The notes under the pieces are model-generated. The model did no database searches. It saw nothing but the letters and a program-made list of their open reading frames with translations, and was not told the DNA's origin. Position numbers and translations under genes: made by a program. A stretch of 64,000 nucleotides of DNA from the NCBI GenBank assembly GCA_963575745.1, contig CAUYUJ010018060.1, positions 174,032-238,031 on the forward strand, given 5' to 3'. Source of the stretch: Prorocentrum cordatum. Lineage: Eukaryota; Sar; Dinophyceae; Prorocentrales; Prorocentraceae. Shown here in pieces: positions 51,286 through 61,931 of this stretch (position 1 is its first letter; each line of letters opens with the position of its first letter).

Positions 51286-51665
51286 GAAGGTGGGTCGCGG
51301 GTGGGTCGCGGGGTGGGTCGCGGGTGGGTCGCGGGTGGGTCGCGGGTGGGTCGCGGGGTGGGTCGCGGGTGGGTCGCGGGGTGGGTCGCGGGGTGGGTCG
51401 CGGGGTGGGTGTGTCGCGGGTGGGTCGCGGGTGGGTGCGGGTGGGTCGCGGGTGGGCCGCGGGAGGGTCGCGGGGTGGGTGGGTCGCGGGTGGGTCGCGG
51501 GTGGGGTCGCGGGGTGGGTCGCGGGGTGAGTCGCGGGTGGGTCACGGGTGGGTCGCGGGTGGATGGCGGGGTGAGCCGCGGGGTGGGTCGCGGAATGGGT
51601 CGCGGGTGGGTCGCGGGTGGGTCGTGGGGTGGGTCGTGGGGTGAGTCGCGGGTGGGTCGCGGGGC
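51286..51665. repeat. GGGTGGGTCGC minisatellite
   Basis: Over 30 copies of an 11-13-bp unit. It grows out of the TTGGGTCGCGGGTGGG part of the preceding 100-bp repeat. The G-runs could form four-stranded structures. Frames on both strands are artefacts. Confidence 0.92.
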
Positions 51666-51682
51666 GGGTTGCGCGTGGGACG

Positions 51683-51900
51683 ACGACAACAAACAACAAC
51701 GAACAACAATCAACAAACACGAAACAACAACCAACAACACCAACAACACCAACAACACCAACAACAACCACAACCACAACCACAACCACAACCACAACCA
51801 CAACCACAACAACCACAACCACAACCACAACCACAACCAAAACCAAAACCACAACAACAACAACAACACCAACATCAACAACAACAACAACAACACGACT
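51683..51900. repeat. CAA/ACCACA tract
   Basis: Interrupted CAA and CCACAA units, Asn/Thr/Gln/His runs in the frames. Confidence 0.92.
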
Positions 51901-52909
51901 CCGCACCGCGAAATCCCACTTCAGCCACGCACCCAGAGACGGTGACTGACCGTTCGGCCCCCTCACTCTGACGAAGCGGCGACCACTACGATAACACCGC
52001 CAGGATGACCACGACGAGACTGCCACCAGAGGCGCACAGGCATGCTTCCTCGCCGCCCTGCCTGGCGGATACACTTCCACCCGTTCCTGGACGTCCTCCC
52101 GATCATGATTCGAACAACCCCGAACCCCTCGGGCGGACCTCGGAATTGTTGTGTTAATGCAATTGCTCGTTCCCCTAGAAGCGGAACTGCTAGTCAGGAA
52201 TTGCCAGGGCCGCGCTGACGGCGTGCTTGGGCAACGGTGCGGTTGGGAATCTGGTTGTTGTGACACCGAGCTCACGCAAAACAAAATATAGAAACATCAC
52301 GACACGCCGCTTCCTACATGTCAAAAATGCAAATGTGTCTAACGATAACAACACAGCGAGTTGTAAGAAAACAAGGGCCACGCGTTCCTACAATTGGTTC
52401 AGCCACGAACCACGCCTTCCTACGAATGGATCTCCTACTTCGCCGTTAGCTAACACACCGTTAGCACGTCTACGGAATGACCGACCGCGCTCGGACCGAA
52501 TCACAGCCTGGAGAGACACCGACGCGCAACTCCCGTGCGAGAGCAGCAGCAATACGCGGAGGAGGGGCGGGCGGCTCTCTCTCGGAGGACGTCCTCGAGG
52601 GAGAGAGAGAGAGAGAGTGAGAGTGGACAGCAGCAATTGTGGAACACAACTGCGGAGGGGACCACACGGTATGGGGGGAGCAGGCTCCGCTGGGGACCGA
52701 CACAATTGTCGGTGTTTGCGCGCGCAAGCACTTTCATTTGCGGAGCTGGGCTCCCTGGCGCGAACGGCCGAACGAACCCTGCAGCGGGACACTCTGGCAA
52801 CACGGTTGGCCGCCACAACAATCCTCGGTTCAACGCTGACACCGCGCAAACGCGGTGGGAGAAAAGGGCGGGGAAGGGTGAGGGGAGAAAGGAGGCACAA
52901 CGGGAATAC
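51901..52909. other. Intergenic stretch, nothing recognised
   Basis: Mixed composition, a GA run at 52595-52625. No domain in its frames. Confidence 0.45.
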
Positions 52910-53060
52910 ATGCCAAAGAACACCCTGCTTGCCTCCAGGGTGCCCTGGGTTTCCTGGGTGTCGATGGCTTTGCGATGGAGTGCGTGACGTTCCCACACCA
53001 AAATTCGGGTCTCAGGGTTGGGTTTCTTGTGGAAAGTTTCTTGTGGCCGAGCGCCTACTG
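52910..53060 (-). mobile_element. Family B mariner-like MITE, copy 5, reversed
   Basis: The reverse complement of the other copies: CCTGCTTGCCTCCAGGGTGC, GGGTTTCCTGGGTGTCGATG. The left end lacks the terminal GTGGGGGCC; the right end reads GCGCCTACTG followed by CA. Confidence 0.75.
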
Positions 53061-53199
53061 CAGGGAAGCGATGGTGGGGCGCGGAGGAGAGCGAGATGGA
53101 GGGAGGGCAGGAAGGTCCGAGGACCAGGGAAGGTCCAGGAAGGCCAGGAGGGCTCAGCCCGCATGAGGGACAATGAAAGGGAAGGACTGGCATATGGGG

Positions 53200-53262
53200 G
53201 ATGCATCCGATACATCGCCGATCTATCGGGGATACATCGCCGATAGATCGGCGATAGGCCTC
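53200..53262. repeat. Family D-like ATCGCCGAT units
   Basis: Short array of ACATCGCCGATCTATCGG units resembling the interior of family D. Confidence 0.55.
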
Positions 53263-53517
53263 CGAACGCGAATCCGCACCTTCCTGGACAGGTTGGGGCT
53301 ATCGGGCCCGCTTCGGCGATCAATGGGCGATTGGGGGTCGATGCGTGCCCCCTATGCCTATCCCCCCGATCGCTGCCCCTGACCGCAGGGCGCCTGGAGC
53401 CGAGCTGATGTCGAACTGGCCGTCAGGAGGCCGGGTGGACGGCTGGGAACCGCCGGCTTGGGGGAAGTCCCAGATCCGCTGGCCCCCCGCAGACGGGGCT
53501 CCACGCAAGCTAGGGCC

Positions 53518-53790
53518 TCCCCCTCCTCCTCCTCCTCCTCCTCCTCCTCGTCCTCGTCCTCGTCCTCGTCCTCCTCCTCCTCCTCGTGCCCCTCCTTCTC
53601 GTGCCCCTTGTTCCTCCTCCTCCTCCTCCTCCTCCTCCTCCTCCTCCCTCCTCCTCCTCCTCCTCCCTCCTCCTCCTCCTCCTCCTCCTCCTCCTCCTCT
53701 TCCTCCTCCTCCTTTTCCTCCTTTTCCCTTCTTTCCTCCTTTTCCTCCTTTTCCTCCTCCCTCCTCTTTCCCTTTCCCTTCCTTTGGAGG
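53518..53790. repeat. CCT trinucleotide tract
   Basis: CCT/CGT triplets with pyrimidines on the plus strand, lying just beyond the 3' end of the LINE. Confidence 0.9.
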
Positions 53791-54127
53791 CGGCCCCCGA
53801 GGGAACCGCCCCAGCAACGAGTCCCACGAGGTCAGCCACGAGTGGAGCCAGCGGCGGGTGTGTCACTACCGCCATTTTCGCCACCGCGCTGGGTTCCGCG
53901 GCAGTCCTGCCCGCCTCAGGCGGGACAGGCCCGCGAAAACGAACGGGCGCAGCAGGGGCGACCACCCCTTGCGCACGGTAGGAAACATCGGGATCCTCAA
54001 TCTCGGAAGCGACCGGACGGAGGTCTTCCACCCAACCCAACTCACGAGGCTCCCGCGGAGGGATGACAGGAAAAGGGGCGAGGGAGGAGGGATCCCGAGG
54101 AAGGGTCCTTGCCCTCACGAGGTGCCT

Positions 54128-54493
54128 TCAGCGAGCGGCGGCCCCAGTCCGTGGGAGGGACACAGGGCCTGCCGATCTTGAGTACCTGCTGGGCGCCATG
54201 CACCCCACAGCGCGAGCATCAGACAAGTCCTTTTCGGCGGGTCCAGCAGCCCACCAGAAGCGATGGGACGGGTGAGCACGAGACAACATATCAGGAACAC
54301 CAGGGCAAGGCCGAGAGACAACCTTGCAGCGATGCGTCCCCGATCGACCGCAGGAGACGCACCCCGAACGCCCACGGACAAGTTTCACCTGATGGCCCCG
54401 AGGGTCAGAGACCAAGTCAAGCAAATCAAAATGGACCCTCGGCACGTTCGGACGGACAACATCAGGAAAATCCGCGAGCGCCAGATGGTGCAA
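54128..54493 (-). pseudogene. LINE C-terminal Cys-rich segment
   Basis: HHLALADFPDVVRPNVPRVH, then GCVSCGRSGTHRCKVVSRPC followed by PG. A Cys-x2-Cys-Gly-Arg finger ending in Cys-Pro-Gly is how I remember many dinoflagellate LINE proteins closing. This frame stops at 54128. Confidence 0.6.
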
Positions 54494-55090
54494 GAACCGA
54501 TTTTATAGTATGCCGCGTGACGGCTAGCCCACCAGGCCAGAGAGCGTTTGTGGGCCCAGTCTTCGTCCCTGAAATGAGCCCTGGCCTCTTTCTCAGCGAA
54601 CTCGTCCGCCAGCACGTTGCCGCGAAACTGAAGCCAGGGCACGCCGCGTTTCTGGGCGTCGGGCCAGCTTCTGCGAGACTGAACCCAGCGAACCGAAACC
54701 TGGTCGGCCCCCAGGTCTTTCAATTAACCAAACCCGATCCCACACTTCGGAATAGAGACGGTTCGGGCGCACGCATCGAGCCCTTCCCGCAGCCACCCCG
54801 TCGACTATCGCACGGCAGTCGGCGACGACAGCGACGGGCACGGCCGCAAAAGACAGTCACTGGAAAGACGCCCACAACTCAGCAAGGCGTTTCCTGCACA
54901 GCCGTGGGGGGAGGTCCAAAGCAAGCGGGTTGCCATGCTGATCGACCGAGACCTCCGCCCAACCTCCTCTCGAGCAGAACGGAAGATCGGGGTCGAGGGT
55001 GCTGCCGTCAATAGTCACAGTGCCAGCGCATACGCCTCTCGCCATTGGCCCGTCTGAAACAACAAGGCCAGACTGATCGGGAAGCTGTTG
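54385..55090 (-). pseudogene. LINE RNase H domain, frameshifted
   Basis: RNase H removes the RNA template during element copying. Conserved pieces sit in several frames. GTVTIDGSTLDPDLPF carries the first Asp. RKRLAELWASF carries a candidate Glu. AVVADCRAIVDGVAAG carries the second Asp (54593-54841). VRWVQSR and RGNVLADEFAEKEA carry the last Asp (54385-54723). The residues are kept but the frames are not, so it cannot be made as one protein. Confidence 0.75.
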
Positions 55091-55486
55091 CAATCGTAGC
55101 TTGGAATCGGCAAGGCAACAGAACATAACATCATCGCCCTCGGCGCGCGCCGCCCCTGCCTGGGAAGCGGCGTCAAGACCGAGGCTGTCGCGCACACTCT
55201 CGGGCAAATCACAACGAAACACCATGTGCGGGGTGTCTCCCGCTTCCTGGCCACAGACCCCGCGGGTCGCGGAGTCAGCAGCGCGTGAATGGAACAGGAG
55301 ATGATGCGTCCACAGCCTTCCTGCGACATGCGAGGCGAGGAAGGCGGCCCCTTCTTCAAAGCCCCCTCGAAACAGCTGGGCCTGGGCATGTTTCACAGGC
55401 TCGAGCATGGGAGGGCCCAGCAACGATTCGAGCCCTGTCGAATCAGCCAGCCCCTCCACCAGCGCAGGCTGTGCAAACAGGTCCAC
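55091..55486 (-). pseudogene. LINE linker with Cys/His motif between RT and RNase H
   Basis: The frame from 55486 has VAGRLWTHHLLFHSRAA, then GVCGQEAGDTPHMVFRC. This is the zinc-binding linker (Cys-x-x-Glu, Asp-Thr-x-His, Cys) usually found after LINE reverse transcriptases. One of the expected Cys residues is not visible. Confidence 0.6.
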
Positions 55487-55689
55487 AAGCTTGCCGAACG
55501 CGCCAGGTCAAACATTCTGCAGCTCGATCCACGCGCCCCCCCGCCACCCCCCACCGACCCCACCCGACCGCCTCCTAGCGTGGGCGAGACAGCGTGGCCA
55601 AGACGGCCGAACAAGGTCCTATGGGGACGTCGGGGAGGGTCTCACAGACCTCGTCGAGGGCCCCAGCCGCGAATGCATGCGAAAATCAC

Positions 55690-56745
55690 TGCTCAAGAAC
55701 AGCGCGGCCCCAAAACTGAAGCGGCAGTTTGTTGGCCGCGTGGGCGGGATCCGTTTGTGGGGGCCGCCGACAGGGCAAACTGCAACGCGCGGGGCCGCCC
55801 CGCAACAGGGCCAAACATAACCGAGGCCGAGGTGGCCCTGAAACTCTCGAGGGCTCAGGTGGAGACCCCCGTGGCCCTGGCCCCATCAAAAGGCAGCGGC
55901 GGCCCCGCCCAGACCTGAATGCCCTGCTCGAGCCCTTGCGAGCGGACCTGAGCAGGCGAAGCCGACGGACCCTGCGCTTGATTGAGCTCGGCTCACGCGC
56001 CTGGGCGGCCCGATTAGGCCTGCCCAATGGAAAACCCACGCCGCGGTTTTTAACGCCAGCAGCCCCTCGGAAGTTCCACGCCCGCAACCCGGCAGCCAGA
56101 CATTTGGAGACTTGCATGGAAGGCGGCGTAAGCTGGCACTTCTTACGGGACACCTTCAGCCCTTCGAGCTCCAGTCGGGCGCGTAGGTCGACCGCGCCTC
56201 TTGACAGCACGCGCGCCACGCGGTAATCTTGCCCTGTGCTAGACAGCGCGCAATCGCATACCACCATGTACGCGGCGGGCGCGGCCCCCCGCAGCACCTC
56301 GCCCAATATGGGCAGGGGGGCCTCCGGAGGAGCGTCGCGCGAAAGCGCAACCCGCGAAGACCCCCCGGGAAATGCGAAGCAGGCCCTGGGAGAGGACGAC
56401 GCCCACTTGCAAGGCCCTCGGCCCCGAGTGCACGATGGCGGGGGGGGCCGGCCTTCGAAGGGTGAACTGGAGCTCGCGGCCCCTTCGCAGAAGCCAAATG
56501 TGGGGGGCCATCTCGTAGGCCTTCTGGAAGTCCACCAGGGTGCGCGCAGAGGCCCGATAGTTGGCCTTGGCTGACTCAGCCGCGAACGCCTGCCGCAAAA
56601 CCGCCTGCTCGCAAGACTGGCCCCTGACGCCCAAAGCCCAGCCCCGCGGGGGCGCATTCCCCCGCTGAGCAGCGCAGCCCCGACGAAGAGCCCCAGGAAT
56701 GCGGCAGAACGTGGTAAGAATCCCTATCGTACGAGACCTATGTTG
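55690..56745 (-). pseudogene. LINE reverse transcriptase, downstream part
   Basis: Copies element RNA into DNA at the target site. The first frame (to 56239) reads RTIGILTTFCRIPGALRR, GQSCEQAVLRQAFAAESAKA, ARTLVDFQKAYEMAPH (palm motif with the first catalytic Asp) and VVLSQGLLRISRGVFAGCAF. The second frame (56657-55686) reads AAYMVVCDCALSSTGQDY where the Y-x-D-D box should be (only one Asp kept). The thumb follows: LELEGLKVSRKKCQLTPPSM and VKNRGVGFPLGR. There is at least one frameshift near 56300. The frame begins right at the inverted-repeat end of the insert, so the N-terminal part is at 59987. Confidence 0.8.
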
Positions 56746-57050
56746 CTTCACATCAGCAATTTGGCCCCTGCTGACTTTTTGTCAAAATAATTTATTGGGA
56801 TGAAATGCTGCCGCTGGATATATCGAGCACAGTTGGTCACAACACAACGCTCCTGCGATCCCCGCCAAAATGGCAAGAAATAGTAAGCTCAGATCCGCAT
56901 GGCTACATTGCAACCGAACCGCTTGACCACCATCTCGACCGAACTGGCGGAATTCGACCACGCATCCGACAAAATACGTTCGACGAGGGATGCGCTGCAC
57001 AATGCCCCGGCCACGGGCAGCGCTACGAGGGAAAGCGGGCCCTTCGATGC

Positions 57051-57239
57051 GTCACTTTCAGCGCCCGTGAAAGTGACACCTCCCAGGGCCCACTTAAAGA
57101 GCACCAGAAAGGCTCCAAGAAGGCCCCGAGAAGGCCCCAGGGCGGCACCAAGAGGGCTCCCAGAGGGACCCAAGAGAGGCCCCAAGAAGGGCCCAAGAGG
57201 GCCCTCCGCGGTGTCACTTTCAACGCCCGTGAAAATGAC
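57051..57239. repeat. Duplicated GTCACTTTC hairpin
   Basis: GTCACTTTCAGCGCCCGTGA pairs with itself through AAGTGAC (57051-57077) and recurs at 57213-57239 as a slightly weaker hairpin. Both are followed by ACCTCCCAGGGCCCACTTA. The period is 162 bp. Confidence 0.8.
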
Positions 57240-57317
57240 ACCTCCCAGGGCCCACTTAGGGCCTCAGAAAAGCTCTAAGAAGGCCCCGAAAGGGCCATAG
57301 AGAGCCGCCCTGGGTTC

Positions 57318-57640
57318 AACTCCGCGTGGCGGAGTTGGAAGCGATAACTTCAATACCCTACTGGAGGCCTCTTAGGGGCCCTAAGACGGCACTGAAGAAC
57401 CCCATCGGGGCTTTTTCAAAGGCAGAGGAGGGCGCAAAAAGGGGCCTCAGTGAGCCCCTGGTCTAACTCCACCTGGCGGAATTGGAAGCGATATCGCCCG
57501 GCGCCTTCATGGAGCCGCTCGGAGCTTCCAAGACGGCTCCAGAAGGCCCCAGGAGGGCCCCAAGAGGATCGAACGACGATTCCTGGAAGTGCACCAGTGA
57601 GACCCTTGTTGACCTCCGCCTGGCGGAGTTGGAAGCGACA
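57318..57640. repeat. About 147-bp tandem repeat with palindromic heads
   Basis: Three units starting near 57320, 57468 and 57614. Each head is CTCCGCGTGGCGGAGTTGGA or a variant, with arms CTCCGC and GCGGAG. This is followed by GAAGCGAYA and a degenerate CCCAAGA-type body. Confidence 0.8.
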
Positions 57641-57879
57641 ATTTCCAGTGCCCTCTTGGGGCCTCTGGGGGGCCCCTCAGAAAGCTTTGGGGAGCACAGT
57701 GAAGGCCTTCGCAGGGCCGCGTGAGAGCCGTACCAGGGCCGCATGTGTGCGCGGATGGGGGCGACGAGTGCTGACGCTGACGAATATGAGAATGATGAGG
57801 GCGATCAAGGCTGGCCCGAAACAAATCCTGGCGCCATTGCAGGCCGCCGATTATCGGCCACGCCGCCAGGACGACGCCA

Positions 57880-58145
57880 AGCAACAAAACGACACCAACC
57901 AACAAACCGACACCAACCAACAAACCAACAAATCGACACCGGCCAACAAAAGGACACCAAGCAACAAAACGACACCAAGCAACAAAACGACACCAACCAA
58001 CGAAACGACACCAACCAACAAAACGGCACGAATCAACAAAACGGCACTGACCAACCAAACGACAAATCACTTCACGACACCAATGAACAACGCGAAATCC
58101 ACCGACCGCCAACCAAGCATAAAATCAACCGACACAACGAAACCA
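57880..58145. repeat. CAAACGACACCAAC minisatellite
   Basis: A-rich units of 14-20 bp (AACAAAACGACACCAACC). Opposite-strand frames read SFCWLVSFCW-type artefacts. Confidence 0.85.
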
Positions 58146-58329
58146 ACCCATAGAGCCAGACCAACCACTGGATTCGTGAGTCGGGGTAGTCATGGAAGTG
58201 AGCCGCTGCAGCCCGCGGAAGCCATTAACAGTGACCAGAGCACCGCAATGCAGCAACGTCCCCGGGCGGCGGCGGGAGTCTTGGATCTCCCGCGGGACTG
58301 GAGCGTAGCGAGTTCGTCCTGGGTCCGGT

Positions 58330-58385
58330 TTAGTGAAGTGAAGAATTTCGGGGTGCTTGCATGGCAAAAACCTTCACTTCACTAA
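58330..58385. repeat. Perfect 14-bp hairpin
   Basis: TTAGTGAAGTGAAG and CTTCACTTCACTAA around a 28-base loop. The sequence recalls the TTAGTGAA/TTCACTAA boxes inside family P. Confidence 0.85.
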
Positions 58386-58635
58386 TCTGGGGCCTCTGGA
58401 GCCCCAGGGCGTTTCAGGTCCCCTCGCTACCTGGGTAGTCCAGGGGGCGCAGTGGCGGCTTACCAGAGGCCCTGTTCCCGAGCCTCGCTTGCTTTCACCC
58501 GTGGTGCTCGACGGCCGTCTCGGAGCTGTCTTGTGGCGGTCTGGGGCAATCCCGAAGCCTCTTGGAGCCATCCCAAGGCCCCAAGGCGCCACCAATGGGG
58601 GCCCCAAGAGAGCTCCCAGAGGGCCCCGAAAGGCC

Positions 58636-58860
58636 TACAACAGATTGCACGTTCGCGCGAATTCTTTGTACCACTTTGGGGGGTCCCTCTTGGGGCCCTC
58701 GGGGAACGTTCTTGGGGCCCTCCGAGGGCCCACTGGGGCCCCGGGAAGGCCCCAAGAACGCTCACAGAGGGCCCCAAGAATGCTCCAAGAGGGCCCCAAG
58801 AGGACCCCCACAAGTGACAAAAACTATTTGCATGAGGGTGCAACCTACTCGGCGCCTCTT
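58636..58860. repeat. 225-bp inverted repeat
   Basis: Arms of roughly 75-80 bp. Left TTGCACGTTCGCGCGAATTC through CTCTTGGGGCCCTCGG; right AGAGGGCCCCAAGAGG through ATTTGCATGAGGGTGCAACC. The innermost 32 bp pair best (TTCTTGGGGCC with GGCCCCAAGAA). Confidence 0.75.
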
Positions 58861-58904
58861 GGGGCGCTCTTGGAGCCGTGCTGGGCGCCACTCGTGGACG
58901 ACAT

Positions 58905-59345
58905 GGGCTGGGCGACGGCATGTGGACCCTGTCGCTTGGGCCATCGGGGGTGCTCCCCAATGGGGCCACGAAGCTTGTGAGCGTATGACGGAATGGGCTG
59001 GGCGGCGGCCTGTGGGCCCTGCCTGTGGGGCCGTCGGTGCAGCTCCCCGTGGGGCCACGAAACGTGTGAAACGTATGCCGAAATATGCTGGGCGGCGGCC
59101 TGGGAAACCTGCCGTTGGGACCTTTTTTTTGGGGTGGAGCTGCCTATAGGGGCACGAAATGTTTGAGGGTGTCATCAATGTGGCCTGGGCGACGACATGT
59201 GGACCTTGCCGCCTGGACCTCCGATGAGCTCCTCATGGGGACACGAAGCGTCTGAGGGGCGTGCCGACATGGGCTGGGCGGCGCACTAAGGACCCTGCCG
59301 ATGGGGCCTTCGGTGGAGCACCTCACAAGGCCACGAGACTTGCGG
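58905..59345. repeat. About 90-bp tandem repeat, five copies
   Basis: Units start GGGCTGGGCGGCGGCCTGTG and contain GGGGCCACGAA..GT..GA. Start points are near 58905, 58995, 59085, 59182 and 59271. Confidence 0.88.
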
Positions 59346-59384
59346 GGGATGTGGCGAAGCAGAGACGCGGGGGAACAAGGGGGG

Positions 59385-59500
59385 GTGTTTTGATGATGTT
59401 GATGAGGATGGTGGTGGTATTGATGATGGAGACGGCGAGACTGCGGTTGATGCTGATGATGATGGTGATGGCGACGATGACGATGGACGATGACGACGGA
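59385..59500. repeat. GAT/GGT triplet tract
   Basis: Interrupted GATGATGGTG repeats. Confidence 0.85.
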
Positions 59501-59986
59501 GACACGCGGAGAGCAGGGGCAGATACGCGAAGAGGGAGGACGAGGGAGGGGGCCGGAAGGAATGACGCGGGGCGGTGTCTCTTCAAAACGAAGAACCAAC
59601 ACTGCAATATGGTAGGAAATTTCTGGACGACCCCCCCCCCGTGGCGCGGTCAATGTCCGCGACAGCATCGCTGGCACTACGAACGAAATGATCGAACTCT
59701 TCCTGCGACGTTACCCGCGGGGTGGATCAGCCAGGGATGGGGGTCGAAACCGCCCCAGCGCAAAGCACATGTACAATCCTGAGAAACCCCAGCCCACATC
59801 AACCGATCCGCAACAAGCACACAAGCCTTTGACGACCCCAACGCACGTGACATCGCATAACGCGACGCGCCATCGAAAACGTTCGACGCGCGGCCTCGGA
59901 ATGACATCGGGCTTCATGGAACGTCGAATGGAAAACATGAAAAAACGCCCTGTGGGCTCCGAGACCCAAAATTACTGATGTGAAGG

Positions 59987-60300
59987 ATTTCGGCTCGTCG
60001 ATATCGGGCTACGCCCCCCTACGGGCTTCTGCCGAGACCCAATGCTAACTTCCCAAAGCTGGAACGGAAACGCCATCAACTCCTTGACTTTCCAAAGCAC
60101 CATCCCCAGACTGGCCGGGCCCTGGTCGGCGAGCTGCTGGGGGGCGCGCGGGTGCCAGCCATCGGCTCCAACTGCCGCCCAGCGTTCGGGGCCTCTGAGA
60201 ACCATGCGAAGCCTGTCGGGGCTGGGGGGCTCATCTATCGAAGGGGGGTCAAGCCTTTGAATGTGCGCGAGAACCCCCTGAATCCTCGGCGCTTCCTCCT
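59987..60300 (-). pseudogene. LINE reverse transcriptase, upstream part
   Basis: The end of a 709-codon minus-strand frame. It codes LAHIQRLDPPSIDEPPSPDR, WAAVGADGWHPRAPQQLADQ and QKPVGGRSPI. These are the blocks that open LINE reverse transcriptase domains (the V-G-x-D-G-W-H-P-R and P-K-x-G-G-x-R-P-I motifs). The homology stops within a few codons of the inverted-repeat end at 59986; the domain resumes at 56745. Confidence 0.8.
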
Positions 60301-60743
60301 CGGGCGACATCCGGCCCCAAAAGGATTTCCACTCGGGCTCCAGATCCCCGAGGAGGGCGCCCGCCCCCGCGAGCGCTCCGCCCCGGCACTCCGAGGCCTC
60401 GTCGGCCGGCGCGCGACGCGATGAGAGGGCCCGCCTCCGCGACGCACAGCTCGAGCCACAATCTTCCCCCAGCCCTTGGCCCTGAGCGGCGAGCTTGCCC
60501 TCGAGAGCGCGCGCCACTGTGGCGAGGTGCTGAACGACGTCGGAGAAGTCTAGCCCGGGACCGAAACTCCGCTCCGACAACCACGCTCGAAACGCGACCC
60601 ACTCGGCGCAAGCGCGCAGCTGACCAGCCCAAGAGAGAAGCTTCCGATTGCGACGCCGCGCGTCCGAGGAATCCGACTGACCACGACTCGCCAAAAACTG
60701 AAATGCCTGAAGACGGTGCACAATCTTTTTCCACGCCCCAGCT

Positions 60744-61790
60744 TCAGCAGGGGCCCTGGAATAAGCCCCCCCTGACTTTCGCGAGACCGAACGACGAACC
60801 ACAGTAGCCCCACGGCCCCTGCCCGAGTGCAACCTCGACTCCGAGACCGAGTGGCCGTGGAACAGGGGCAGCTCTGCCTCGACCTGATCCCTGGCTGACG
60901 CGATTCCAATCCAGCCCCTCCAGACGCAGCCCCGTGGGAAGCTCCACTGGGAACTGTTCGGGCAACCTGTGCGATGGGAGCTGAACCGACGAAGGGGCCC
61001 CAGACAATCGCACTTGCACAGCCCAGCGCGGGCTAGCGGCCGCCTCATCCTGTCGGGAACAACCGATAACGCCAGGCAGAAACCCAGACGAGACCAAGAA
61101 ATAATCCACCGCGCGCCACTCGCCGCAGTGGTCTTCCAGCCGAGCCGACCTAGCGAGGCCGCTGCCATGCCGCGGTCGGCGGGGGCGACCGATATCTCCT
61201 GCGGCAGCACCGCGTCGCCCTCGGCCTCGGCCTGCAGGAAGTGCCGGCAGCTGCGCCAGCTCGTGGCGCTGCATGTAGTGAGCGCCCAGCGCGCAACTTC
61301 CGAACTCGAGCGTCGCGGCCGCCCTGGGACCGCAGCAGCACCCGCCCAAGGCGACGCGGAAGGAGACGGGCGGCGCCGCTCGCCGCCGAGGGAGCTACCC
61401 CCGCTGCCGCCCTGCCTTGGCCGCACTCCCTCCAGCGCGGCCCGCCGCGGGAGGGGCCGAGGCGGTCTCGGCCAGGTCAGCCGCGCGGGAGCGGCTGGGG
61501 CGACGGACGGGCCCTGCGGCCACGGCGCCTCCGAGCGCCGCCTCCGCCGCCCCCCGAGTTCGCTGGCCGAGCTCGAGTCTGGTGATCGCCGCCGACCTGC
61601 GCCTGACCTCCTGGGCCACCTGATCGTCGCCAGGCAGCTCGGGAAACGGGGGCGAAACCAAACCAAGGTCCGCATCGACGAGCTCCACGTCCACGTCGCA
61701 GTCGCCGGCGGGCTCGCCCCAGCTCGCGCCTGCAGGATGCCCGTGGTGCACCTGGGGCCTGGCGGCATGCTGAAGAGGCAAGGCGGCTGA
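60744..61790 (-). pseudogene. LINE endonuclease region, decayed
   Basis: The frame from 61349 contains CGEWRAVDYFLVSSGFLPGV. This is the I-D-Y-F-x-V-S signature near the end of exonuclease-endonuclease-phosphatase domains that nick target DNA for LINEs. A few residues on is SPRWAVQVRL, where such enzymes have S-P-H with the catalytic His; here it is Arg. The N-terminal half of the domain is not recognisable, lost among Arg/Ala/Pro-rich frames. Confidence 0.65.
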
Positions 61791-61931
61791 ACCACGTCAA
61801 GCGCCTGCGAGTCCGCTGCCGCCGGGCACAAGCCAACCCACTCGGGGCCAGCCTGCGGGGCAGCGGCCACGGGAGAGGGGGCCAGCACTCGCGGCCAGGC
61901 CGCCCGCAGGCACCAAGGTGGAAAGCACCTG

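Larger units (their letters stand above)
56746..59986. mobile_element. 3.24-kb terminal-inverted-repeat insert inside the LINE
   Basis: Left end CTTCACATCAGCAATTTGG (56746-56764); right end CCAAAATTACTGATGTGAAG (59967-59986), an inverted match of 16 of the first 17 bases. It lies exactly between the two parts of the reverse transcriptase. No transposase domain was seen. The interior consists of tandem and palindromic repeats listed separately. A clear target duplication could not be fixed, although CGTA..CGATA occurs on both sides in the LINE. Confidence 0.7.

Noticed and set aside
51286-51665. Regularly repeated 11-bp units considered as a CRISPR-like array
   Set aside because: No distinct spacers, unit too short, and a eukaryotic context; it is a minisatellite.
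52530-52987. Plus- and minus-strand frames of 150-230 codons around 52.5-53.0 kb
   Set aside because: They overlap a reversed family B element and a GA run, and show no domain.
56863-56875. GCCATTTTGGC core of the spliced leader on the minus strand
   Set aside because: The 11-mer is nearly self-complementary, the flanks do not match the leader, and no coding region follows.
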